Assembly (NCBI GenBank): GCA_029864405.1
Contig: JAOTTP010000003.1
Location: forward strand, 1-64,000
Length of the DNA: 64,000 bases
Source: Nitrospirota bacterium
GTDB taxonomy: Bacteria > Nitrospirota > Nitrospiria > Nitrospirales > UBA8639
Direction: 5' to 3'
Of this stretch, positions 38,269 through 46,961 are shown in pieces. The stretch's first letter is position 1; every line of letters begins with the position of its first letter. Below the pieces are notes generated by a model. It searched no databases. It was not told where the DNA came from and saw only the letters and a program-made list of their open reading frames with translations. Both the position numbers and the translations under genes were made by a program.

Positions 38269-39309
38269 ATGGAATACATCGCACTGGATGTTCACAAGCG
38301 GTACACCTGGGCCCGCGTCGAGAATGCCCACGGCGACCGGGTGACGGAGCAACGAGTGCTCCATCAGCGCGGGGCGATTCAGGTGTTTATGCAGCAATGG
38401 ACCGCCGGCTCGCCTGTGGCGGTGGAGACCGTGGGCAACTGGTATTGGGTGGTCGATGAGATCGAGGCGGGCGGCGGCCAGCCGCAGTTGGTGAACGCCC
38501 GCTTGGCCAAACTGATGATCGGGAGCGTCAACAAGAGCGACAAGCTGGATGCCCAAGGGCTGAACCGGCTGCAACGCACCGGCACGCTGCCGACGGTGTG
38601 GATCCCGTCCGCGGCCGTGCGGGATGCGCGGGAACTGCCGCGTACCCGCATGGTCTTCAGTCATCAACGCACGCAGCTGAAGAATCGCGTGCTGGCCACC
38701 GTGGCCAAGTATGGCCTGGGGATCGACGGCGTCAGCGATGCGTTTGGCAAGCGCGGGCGACAGGTCCTGAGCACGCTGGTGCCTCAGTTGCCCCCGCAGA
38801 CGCAACAGGCGGTCACCTGCCTGCTGACGCAACTGGATCAAGTGGAGGCGACGCTCACGCTGTTGGAAGACCAGATGCGGGCGGTGTTTGCTCCCTGTCC
38901 CCAGACGGCCTGGCTCAAGACGCTGCCGGGCGTGGGGGAGCTTTTGGCGGTGGTGATCTGGACAGAGATTGGCACGGTGGCGCGCTTCCGTCGCGCCGAG
39001 GCGTTGGCCAGCTACAGTGGCTTGGTGGCGCGGGAGCACTCTAGTGGGGGCAAGTTCCACTTTGGCGCCATCCGCCGCGATGTGAATCAGTATCTGAAGT
39101 GGGCCTTTGTGGAAGCGGCCAACAGTGCCGTGTTGAATCGGGCGCGGTGCGGGTACACGCACATCAGCCAGCTCTACGACCGTCTTCGCGGGCGTCGGGG
39201 GCATGGCAAAGCGAAGGTGGCCGTCGCGCGACACTTGGCGGAAGCGAGTTTCTGGATGTTGACCAAGGGCGAGCCCTATCGGGCCCCGACGTCGTCCACA
39301 CCACGGTAA
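38269..39309 (+). CDS. IS110 family transposase (DEDD/Tnp20)
   Basis: 346 aa; [92 protein letters not shown]. Confidence 0.93.
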   Translation: MEYIALDVHKRYTWARVENAHGDRVTEQRVLHQRGAIQVFMQQWTAGSPVAVETVGNWYWVVDEIEAGGGQPQLVNARLAKLMIGSVNKSDKLDAQGLNRLQRTGTLPTVWIPSAAVRDARELPRTRMVFSHQRTQLKNRVLATVAKYGLGIDGVSDAFGKRGRQVLSTLVPQLPPQTQQAVTCLLTQLDQVEATLTLLEDQMRAVFAPCPQTAWLKTLPGVGELLAVVIWTEIGTVARFRRAEALASYSGLVAREHSSGGKFHFGAIRRDVNQYLKWAFVEAANSAVLNRARCGYTHISQLYDRLRGRRGHGKAKVAVARHLAEASFWMLTKGEPYRAPTSSTPR

Positions 39310-39311
39310 GC

Positions 39312-39495
39312 GCGTGGTGCTCATGGGGCCCTTGAGCCCCGTATCCTGATTGCGACACCGTGGTGACATGATTCTCTGCCGCTCGAGACGGCGAATAGAT
39401 GAGTCCGAGATGATCGGGAGGCGACAAGGGGCGCTGACAGGGAGAGGTAGGGCTAACAGCATGGGGTTAGGTGACGGCATACAGGTTAGCACTTG
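39312..39495 (+). ncRNA. candidate bridge RNA/seekRNA of the IS110-type element (hypothetical)
   Basis: ~185-nt noncoding 3' end with small hairpins (e.g. GCCG-ctcgaga-CGGC). Contains ATCCTGA (39343-39349) matching the left target flank 38195-38201, and ATAGATGA (39395-39402) matching the element right end 39507-39514. Both matches end at the proposed GA core. Confidence 0.5.
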
Positions 39496-39520
39496 ACAAA
39501 ACTTTCATAGATGAGCCAGC

Positions 39521-40031
39521 GGCGAAGGATCTGTGCCCAAAGCAAAACCACGTAGGGGCAGCGAAAACACCCTCCCCATTCCGTCATGCCCGACAGTAGT
39601 AATCGGGCATCCATCTTCGCTTTCTCCGGATTCCCGGCGAAGGATCTGTGCCCCAAGCGCAACCACGCAGGGTCACCAAAACGCCCTCCCCATTCCGTCA
39701 TGCCCGACAGTTGTTATCGGGCATCCATCTTCATTCTCTCAACCGATCGAGACCAGAGAAAACCGAAAAGAAGAAGTCCCTCCCACTCCAATTCGAGGGC
39801 AGCTCATAGCTGATAGACATGGGATAAAGGGGAAACTCCCATCCTTCACGGAGGACTATGCAGAAGCACGACTCCCGACCCCATACTCTGTTGTCATCCT
39901 GATCCCTTCTCCCCATTGTCATCCTGATCCATTCGACTTCGCTCAGGACAAGGGCTCCGCGAAGGATCTGTGCCCCAAGCGAACCCACGTAGGGCCAGCA
40001 AAATCCCCTCCCAGTCGTCATGCCCGACACA
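39521..40031. repeat. three diverged copies of a ~70-97-bp composite intergenic repeat
   Basis: Copies at 39521-39617, 39636-39731 and 39959-40031: gcgaaggatctgtgcccc-aagc-...-ccacgtaggg...ccctcccc-attcc-gtcatgcccgacag..gt.atcgggcatccatctt. The third has lost its 3' palindrome arm. Confidence 0.8.
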
Positions 40032-40223
40032 TGTTGGAGACTGTCCCTTCTTCGAGGGACATAGTTTCACGTTGGGTGCGGTGATCATCTCTCAAAAGTC
40101 AATACTCATGTCTGACCCCAAATATGACCCCAAATACGGTTGGCTGACCTGCAGGTGGTGGGCATGTGGAACCTCTTCATTTGCTCTGCTGGCCGCTATC
40201 TCCCGTCCCTTCTATCAGTAGTA

Positions 40224-40261
40224 AAGATGGATGCCCGATAATGGATGTCGGGCATGACGGA
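40224..40261 (-). repeat. inverted copy of the REP-like palindrome
   Basis: aagatggatgcccgataatggatgtcgggcatgacgga is the reverse orientation of the tccgtcatgcccgaca...tcgggcatccatctt unit. Confidence 0.75.
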
Positions 40262-40581
40262 GAAGGTTGAGGCGAGGGGGATGAATAACTACAAGGCTTT
40301 TTGTGGTGAGTTTTCTCGGCGTGTGGGGATGATGAGAGTGCATAGCTTGACGATGGGTTCCCACTTACTTTTTATGGGGTGTTGCTGAAGGCAGAATGAA
40401 ACACCTTACCCATGGTCAAGGGTGGAGTTGACGCTCCACCTGTGGAGCGCCGGTGTTGAGCCGTGTCGAAGGTGGTGGCTCAACGCGGCTTCACTCTAAT
40501 GGGCGTTGGGCCAAAGCCTTTCTGGAATAGTCGAGAGAGAGGCCTGGCGCTCATCTCCGAGGGGGAGTAGGGCAGAAGGCA

Positions 40582-42567
40582 TTATTTGATTCGTGTCCCG
40601 GCAGGGATCTCGTGAGGCATATTGAGAAGTTCGAGGACCTCTTGATCTCCTGCGGCTAAGACCATGCCTTGTGATTCAATCCCCATCAATTTGGCCGGCT
40701 TGAGATTGGCCACGACGACAATGGTTCGGCCGATCAATTCTTCCGGGGCATATTTTTTCCCTATTCCAGCCACAATTTGACGCTGTTCTGTGCCGATATC
40801 CACCTGGAGCTTGAGAAGTTTTTCAGACTTCGGGACACGTTCCGCCGCTAAGACTTTTGCCACCTTCAATTGGACTTTTTGGAAATCCGCAATGCCGATC
40901 TGTGTCACGTCGCTTGGTGCTGGTTGGTGTTGGGTCGGTTGAGAGGGCTGAGGTGTGTCCATGTTTGGCGTGCTCGGGTGAATGGTCGTTTTCTGTTCCG
41001 GGCTCTTTTGGGAGTCCGATGGACGGGAATCTTTTCTGGGAAATAACGAAGCGCCTTTACAGGTCTGCCCGCTGTAGCTATATGCACCCCAACGAGGAAA
41101 TTCTTGCAACACGGGTGTGGAAAAATTGGTCGACAACCCCAGGCGGGCCTTCATCGTTTCGGCGATGGTTGGCATAAAGGGATATACCGCCAACGTGAGA
41201 AATCGCAAGACCTCCGTGAGATGAAATAAGACGGTGTGAAGGCGAGGGGTGTTCGCAGGATCTTTGGCCAACATCCACGGAGCGGTTTTGTCGATATATT
41301 GATTGGCTGACTGGACCAAGCCCCACGTGGTTTCCAGTGCGCGATTAAATTCTAAGTGGCGAAGGTGCGCGTCAATGGAAGGGAAAAGGGATGAAGCCGC
41401 ATGCTGGAGTTGGCGCTCCTGATCGGTTTCGTGTTGGGCGTCAGGTTGAGGGACGGTATTGTTGGAGAAATTCGCCAGCATCGTGAGGGTGCGGGACAGG
41501 AGATTGCCAAGATCGTTGGCTAATTCCGCGTTGTACCGGCTACCGAATGCCGTGATGGAGAAATCTCCATCCTGGCCGAATGGCACTTCCCTCAAGAGGA
41601 AATAGCGAAAGGCATCAGCGCCGAATTCTTCTATCATGGTATAGGGATCAACGACATTCCCTCGACTTTTTGACATCTTTTCCCCATTCACGGTCCACCA
41701 GCCATGCGCAAAGATGGATTGAGGGAGGGGCAGTTCCAAGCCCATCAACATGGTCGACCAGTACACGGCATGGGTGGTCAGGATATCTTTTCCGACCAGG
41801 TGGAGCGACGCGGGCCAAAACTTTGAGGAGCTGGGAGTAGGGGAGACGTACTCAAGGGCTGACAGGTAATTGACTAAGGCGTCAAACCACACATAGGCCA
41901 CGCACTCCCGGTCAAATGGCAATTCGACGCCCCAGGATAACCGGGATTTTGGTCGGGAAATCGATAGATCTTCAAGTGGCTTTTGCAGAAATCCTAAGAC
42001 CTCATTGCGACGGGAGTCCGGCTGAATGAAGTCAGGATGTTTCTGGATATGCTCCATTAACCGGTTCTGAAATTGACTCATGCGAAAAAAGTAATTTCGT
42101 TCACTGACCTGTTCCACTGGTCGGCGACAATCGGGGCATAAGCCGTTCTCCACATCCTTTTCTGTCCAAAATCGCTCGTCAAAGGTGCAATACCAGCCGG
42201 TGTATTCGGCCTGATAGATTAAGTCTTTGTTGTAGAGGGCTTGGAGATGCCGTTGCACGATGGCCTGATGTTGGAGATCGGTGGTGCGAATAAACCCATT
42301 GTTGGAGATATGCAATTGCGACCAGAGATTCTTGAACTTCGGCGCGAGGCGGTCACAATGTGTTTGCGGATCGATACCGGCCTTGGCTGCAGCCTGTTGG
42401 ACTTTTTGCCCATGTTCGTCCAACCCGGTGAGAAAAAAAACCTCATGTCCTGTTAACCGATAAAATCGGGCTAGGACATCGGCGGCAATGGTGGTATAGG
42501 CGTGCCCAATGTGAGGCACATCGTTGACATAATAAATAGGCGTGGTGACGTAAAACGTGTTGGACAT
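40582..42567 (-). CDS. metG: methionyl-tRNA synthetase with C-terminal tRNA-binding domain
   Basis: MSNTFYVTTPIYYVNDVPHIGHAYTTIAADVLARFYR; GEKMSKSRGNVVDPY (KMSKS); C-terminal IGIADFQKVQLKVAKVLAAERVPKSEKLLKLQVDIG...GMVLAAG. Confidence 0.95.
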   Translation of the reverse strand: MSNTFYVTTPIYYVNDVPHIGHAYTTIAADVLARFYRLTGHEVFFLTGLDEHGQKVQQAAAKAGIDPQTHCDRLAPKFKNLWSQLHISNNGFIRTTDLQHQAIVQRHLQALYNKDLIYQAEYTGWYCTFDERFWTEKDVENGLCPDCRRPVEQVSERNYFFRMSQFQNRLMEHIQKHPDFIQPDSRRNEVLGFLQKPLEDLSISRPKSRLSWGVELPFDRECVAYVWFDALVNYLSALEYVSPTPSSSKFWPASLHLVGKDILTTHAVYWSTMLMGLELPLPQSIFAHGWWTVNGEKMSKSRGNVVDPYTMIEEFGADAFRYFLLREVPFGQDGDFSITAFGSRYNAELANDLGNLLSRTLTMLANFSNNTVPQPDAQHETDQERQLQHAASSLFPSIDAHLRHLEFNRALETTWGLVQSANQYIDKTAPWMLAKDPANTPRLHTVLFHLTEVLRFLTLAVYPFMPTIAETMKARLGLSTNFSTPVLQEFPRWGAYSYSGQTCKGASLFPRKDSRPSDSQKSPEQKTTIHPSTPNMDTPQPSQPTQHQPAPSDVTQIGIADFQKVQLKVAKVLAAERVPKSEKLLKLQVDIGTEQRQIVAGIGKKYAPEELIGRTIVVVANLKPAKLMGIESQGMVLAAGDQEVLELLNMPHEIPAGTRIK

Positions 42568-42653
42568 GACGAATACTTCCTCTGTTGGCTTCGAACCCTC
42601 ATGTGTAAAACGACTGGGTGGTCGCAGAACTGGGGTAAGCAGGCAATTGATGG

Positions 42654-43685
42654 TTAGACGAGCTCCGGTGAATGTGATAATTCCAATTGGTCGTGGAGAT
42701 GAAAGAAAAATTGCTCTAAGCCGATTTGCACATTGAGATTTCGTTGTTGCCCTCGCTCGAGTTGGTTGAGTTCCTGGATCAAGGCCAGAAGAGAAGAAGG
42801 GGTGATCTGTTGGGCCAACCGGCGAAGAGCGGTCTCCTGGTCTTGGTACAGCGTGGGAGACAAGGAAGGATCCAGGGTGAGCAACAGCAAGTCCCTGAGC
42901 CCTGCCCAAAACCAATGAATCGCTTCCTGGACTTGATTGGATTTGACCAGCCCTTCACTCATATCCATCACCCGTGAAGCCGACGCGGTGTGTTCCCCGA
43001 ATAACAGAGCCCAGTACTGACGGAGTTTGACCTTCAATTCTGTGGGGTCACAAGACAAGGCTGCACCCAACCGGCCTTCCGCAAATGCCGCGATTAACCG
43101 GGCATCCGAGGCTTCCCTGTCCGTCCGGTCTCTCAGGAATTCATAAATGCTGGCAGAGGGAAGAGGCGCAAATCGCAGCGTAATGCATCGAGAGCGAATC
43201 GTGGCCAAGAGGTGTTCCGGACGGCTGGTGATCAAGAGAAAGAGGCAATGGTCCGGCGGATCCTCCAGTGTCTTGAGCAAGGCATTGGCCGCTTCCGTGG
43301 TCATGGAGTCAGCCTGATCAATGAGGCATATTTTATGAGACCCCAGGAGAGGACGATAAATGACCAGATGTTCGATGTCGCGAATTTGATCGATGGTAAT
43401 TTTTGGATTTTGTTTTTGCGTATCTTCAGGTTGAACCAACAAAAAGTCAGGGTGGGTGGCCTGTGCAATTTGGTGGCATGATCGGCAGAGGCCGCAGGCA
43501 TCAGGCGTTGGCGCGTCCTGTGGTGCCTCACAATGCAGATATTGTGCAAGGGCGATCGCGGTGAGTCGTTTCCCAATGGTCGGTTCTCCGTGAAACAGGT
43601 AGGCATGTCCCAGATGATTGGTGGAGACCGCTGTTTGGAGCCATTTAATGGGTCGTTGATGCCCGACGAGATCTCGAAACGCCAT
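42654..43685 (-). CDS. holB: DNA polymerase III delta' subunit
   Basis: MAFRDLVGHQRPIKWLQTAVSTNHLGHAYLFHGEPTIGKRLTAIALAQYLHC; Cys cluster CGLCRSCHQ; next to tmk. Confidence 0.88.
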   Translation of the reverse strand: MAFRDLVGHQRPIKWLQTAVSTNHLGHAYLFHGEPTIGKRLTAIALAQYLHCEAPQDAPTPDACGLCRSCHQIAQATHPDFLLVQPEDTQKQNPKITIDQIRDIEHLVIYRPLLGSHKICLIDQADSMTTEAANALLKTLEDPPDHCLFLLITSRPEHLLATIRSRCITLRFAPLPSASIYEFLRDRTDREASDARLIAAFAEGRLGAALSCDPTELKVKLRQYWALLFGEHTASASRVMDMSEGLVKSNQVQEAIHWFWAGLRDLLLLTLDPSLSPTLYQDQETALRRLAQQITPSSLLALIQELNQLERGQQRNLNVQIGLEQFFFHLHDQLELSHSPELV

Positions 43686-44442
43686 GTTGAGGGCCCCCTT
43701 TCGTCTGGACTCGCTTGATGGTGCGGATAGGTTGAAGGGTTGCGTGAGCGAGGCGTGTTGATGGCACCGTCTGAAGGAGGTGTGTCATCGTTGACGCGAT
43801 GCGGGTGATCAGGATATCAGGCGATTGCCTGGCATCCAATTTTTGAATGCGTTGGGGGTGCTGTTTTGCGAGGGCGATGAAGCCTCGACGCACTCGCTGG
43901 TGGAAATCCAAGGATTCCTGATCAAGTCGATTTTGGTGCTTGGCCTGTTGTCGTCTGGCCAACCCCTCTTGGGTCGGGAGATCGAGGAGAAACGTGAGGT
44001 GGGGAGTCAGTCCTTCAGTCGCGAATTGATGGGAAAGGTTCAGGAATGTGATATCACGGTGTCGTCCATATCCCTGGTAGGCCAGAGTTGAATCAAAAAA
44101 CCGGTCACACAGCACAATCATGCCTTTTGCGAGAGCCGGCCGAATCACATGAGCCACATGTTGGGATCGAGCAGCCAGGATCAGGGCTGTTTCACATTCC
44201 GGAGTAATGGTTTCATTGTTGGATTTCGATTTGGAGTGGGAAAGCAGAAGCCGACGAATAGCCTCGGCCAATGGAGTTCCCCCGGGCTCGCGAGTTTCTA
44301 AGACCTGATAGCCTTGAGCACGAAGTGCTCGTGCCAACCGGCGGCATTGCGTGGTTTTCCCGGAACCTTCTGTGCCCTCGAAGGTGATGAATAACCCGGA
44401 AGGCAGGTCCCGTTTTTCCTTTATGTGGGTTCTCGGTTTCAT
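43645..44442 (-). CDS. tmk: thymidylate kinase
   Basis: LFITFEGTEGSGKTTQCRRLARAL...VLETREPGGTPLAEAIRRLLL...CDRFFDSTLAYQGYGR. Confidence 0.92.
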   Translation of the reverse strand: MKPRTHIKEKRDLPSGLFITFEGTEGSGKTTQCRRLARALRAQGYQVLETREPGGTPLAEAIRRLLLSHSKSKSNNETITPECETALILAARSQHVAHVIRPALAKGMIVLCDRFFDSTLAYQGYGRHRDITFLNLSHQFATEGLTPHLTFLLDLPTQEGLARRQQAKHQNRLDQESLDFHQRVRRGFIALAKQHPQRIQKLDARQSPDILITRIASTMTHLLQTVPSTRLAHATLQPIRTIKRVQTKGGPQHGVSRSRRASTTH

Positions 44443-44605
44443 GGGGATTTATTCTGATCGATCCTAGTCTAAGTCATTGAAATTCGCAAGAAAAGTCTTG
44501 CAGGAGTCCAGTCCTGATTGTAAGATACGATAGTATTGCGGTGCCTTCCTTCCTCCCTCGTATTGACCGTGCCTGCTCTGTTGGCAGGTATAAGGCAAAT
44601 TTTTC

Positions 44606-45283
44606 ATGAATACCCTTCGCGCTTCCCTCAAACGCTATTTCTTGACAGGCCTGTTGGTGATTACCCCAATTTGGGGAACGATCCTCATTTTAAAAACCCT
44701 GTTTGTGACTGTGGATAGTATTCTTGGCACGGCATTAGCGGACTTGGTGTTGCCGGATTATTACTTCCCCGGTCTGGGTATATTGGCATTATTGCTGTTG
44801 ATTTTTTCTGCCGGGGTCTTTGCCACAAATTTTTTGGGAAAACGATTGGTCGTCCGGTGGGAAGAATTTTTAGATCGCGTCCCGGTCGTCCGCGGTATTT
44901 ATGCCACATTGAAGTCGATGATGGATATTTTGTCCTTCAAACAACGTGAAAAATATAACAAAGTGGTCATGATTCAATTTCCTAAAGACGGACACTATTG
45001 TTTGTCGTTTGTCACCGGGGAGACTCGAGAAGAAATCCAGAGTCTGGCTCCAGAGCCTCTGGTCCATGTGTTTGTTCCCACGTCCCCGAATCCCACCTCT
45101 GGGTATTTTCTTCTGGTTCCCGAGAGTGAAATTATTCCTGTCGATATGGGAGTCGAGGAAGCCATGAAGCTTATTGTTTCAGGCGGGTTCTATTCTCCGC
45201 CGGAAAAACCCTCTAGCATTGAAATTGCCGAAAAACGGGATAGAATGACTCTCAAGGACTCACCAAAAGTCCAAACCCCATAA
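44606..45283 (+). CDS. DUF502 family membrane protein
   Basis: LKRYFLTGLLVITPIWGTILILKTLF...PVVRGIYATLKSMMDIL...VFVPTSPNPTSGYFLLVPESEIIPVDMGVEEAMKLIVSGG. Confidence 0.88.
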   Translation: MNTLRASLKRYFLTGLLVITPIWGTILILKTLFVTVDSILGTALADLVLPDYYFPGLGILALLLLIFSAGVFATNFLGKRLVVRWEEFLDRVPVVRGIYATLKSMMDILSFKQREKYNKVVMIQFPKDGHYCLSFVTGETREEIQSLAPEPLVHVFVPTSPNPTSGYFLLVPESEIIPVDMGVEEAMKLIVSGGFYSPPEKPSSIEIAEKRDRMTLKDSPKVQTP

Positions 45284-45294
45284 ATGACAGACCT

Positions 45295-46824
45295 TTGACC
45301 AAAGGCATGACAGGCGTGATGAGTGGTAAAAAAAACACGGCCGCAATGATTCTGGCTGCTGGACAAGGAACCCGGATGAAGTCGGCTTTGCCCAAAGTCT
45401 TGCATCGTGTTGCCGGTCGTCCCATGCTGTGGTATGCCGCCACCTTAGCCAGGCAAGTGGCGACCCGGACTGTCGCCATTGTGGTTGGCCATGGATCGGA
45501 ACAGGTCCAGACTTACCTCGAACAAGAAAAAGCCAATTTTGAACCGTTTGAAGTGGTGATCCAGGAGAAACAATTGGGGACGGGACATGCCGTTCAACAG
45601 GCGTATCCTGTGTGTACCCGGAACGACTCAAGGCAGGCGGACCAATTCTTGATTCTCAATGGAGATACCCCCTTATTAACGCAGGACACCCTGACTTCGA
45701 TGGTTGATTATCATCAATCTGAGGAGGCAAGCCTTACCCTCTTAACGACGGTCATCCCCGAACCCCGTGGATACGGGCGTGTGGTTCGCGGGCCATCAGG
45801 CGAGGTCCGTCGAATCGTCGAGGATCGAGATGCCTCAGCGGAAGAACGCAACATCTCGGAGATTAATGTTGGGACGTATGTCGTGGAAGCCGGCTTTCTT
45901 GGGAAGGCGTTGAGCCAATTGCGCCCGCAAAATGCCCAAGGGGAATATTACATCACCGATATTATTCAAATGGCCGTTCAGCAAGGTCTGAAAGTCGTGG
46001 CATGGGTGACGAATGACTCTTTGGAGACCACTGGGATTAATACGCGGGAGCATCTGGCTGTCGCCGAGAAAGAAATGCGACGACGAATTTGCCGGCGTCT
46101 CATGTTGGCAGGGGTCACCCTGCTGGATCCGGATCGTGTGATCGTTGACGAGGGGGTCGAGGTCGGAAGAGATACCAGTCTGTATCCTGGAGTGATGCTT
46201 GAGGGTCGTACCGTCATTGGGGACAATTGCATTATTCACAGCAATTCGAGGCTGAACAACTCCCTGGTTGGCAATAATGTCGTTATTCAGGATTCATGCG
46301 TGCTTCTGGAAGCCACGGTAGAAGAGGGGGCGGTCATTGGTCCATTTGCGCATTTGCGTCCGGGTAGCCTCATTCATCGAAAAGGAAAAATTGGCAACTT
46401 TGTTGAATTGAAACACACGGAAGTTGGAGAAGGGTCCAAGGTCAATCATTTGAGTTATCTCGGAGATACCGTGATCGGCCGGAATGTGAATGTCGGTGCC
46501 GGGACCATTACGTGTAATTACGATGGATTTGGAAAGGCCCAGACACGGATTGAGGACAATGTGTTTATTGGGAGCGATGTGCAATTAATTGCGCCGGTCA
46601 CGATAGGGGAAGGGGCGTTGATTGCGGCAGGGACCACCGTCACGAAAAATGTTCCGCCAAATGCATTAGGAATTTCTCGAGTGGCGCAAATCAACAAGGA
46701 AGGTGCGGCAGCCAAACGGCGTGAAATTCTGGCTTCCTCAGCTCCAAATGCCAAGGCCAAACAGCAGGGTGACCCTGAGTCGTCACCCCGGCTTAATCCT
46801 CAACGACAAAAAGACTCTGTTTAG
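45295..46824 (+). CDS. glmU: bifunctional UDP-GlcNAc pyrophosphorylase / glucosamine-1-P acetyltransferase
   Basis: AAMILAAGQGTRMKSALPKVLHRVAGRPML; hexapeptide repeats; FVELKHTEVGEGSKVNHLSYLGDTVIGRNVNVGAGTITCNYDG. Confidence 0.95.
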   Translation: MTKGMTGVMSGKKNTAAMILAAGQGTRMKSALPKVLHRVAGRPMLWYAATLARQVATRTVAIVVGHGSEQVQTYLEQEKANFEPFEVVIQEKQLGTGHAVQQAYPVCTRNDSRQADQFLILNGDTPLLTQDTLTSMVDYHQSEEASLTLLTTVIPEPRGYGRVVRGPSGEVRRIVEDRDASAEERNISEINVGTYVVEAGFLGKALSQLRPQNAQGEYYITDIIQMAVQQGLKVVAWVTNDSLETTGINTREHLAVAEKEMRRRICRRLMLAGVTLLDPDRVIVDEGVEVGRDTSLYPGVMLEGRTVIGDNCIIHSNSRLNNSLVGNNVVIQDSCVLLEATVEEGAVIGPFAHLRPGSLIHRKGKIGNFVELKHTEVGEGSKVNHLSYLGDTVIGRNVNVGAGTITCNYDGFGKAQTRIEDNVFIGSDVQLIAPVTIGEGALIAAGTTVTKNVPPNALGISRVAQINKEGAAAKRREILASSAPNAKAKQQGDPESSPRLNPQRQKDSV

Positions 46825-46961
46825 TGGCCATTCTTGGTGATCGAAGGCAAGCGATGTCTGGCTGGGCTCATGTGTTTCCAGCGTGGCAATCACTGATCGA
46901 TACCATCCCGATCTTCCCAATACATGTTGGAAGAATGATGAGATGTAAGGAGCGTTAAGTT

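Larger units (their letters stand above)
38202..39514 (+). mobile_element. IS110/IS1111-type insertion sequence (proposed boundaries)
   Basis: IS110-family transposase; subterminal inverted repeats TATGAAAGTgcTGT (38206-38219) and ACAaaACTTTCATA (39496-39509), 12/14 match. Excision with one shared GA rebuilds gtcatcctGAgccagcggcgaaggatctg, a plausible repeat unit. Confidence 0.75.

Noticed and set aside
38251-39492. 413-aa minus-strand ORF antisense to the IS110 transposase
   Set aside because: High-GC antisense ORF; the plus-strand frame has clear IS110 motifs and this one has no family signature.
38030-40261. Possible CRISPR array from repeated ~30-bp units
   Set aside because: Irregular spacing, composite diverged units, one in reverse orientation, no cas genes; fits REP-like repeats.
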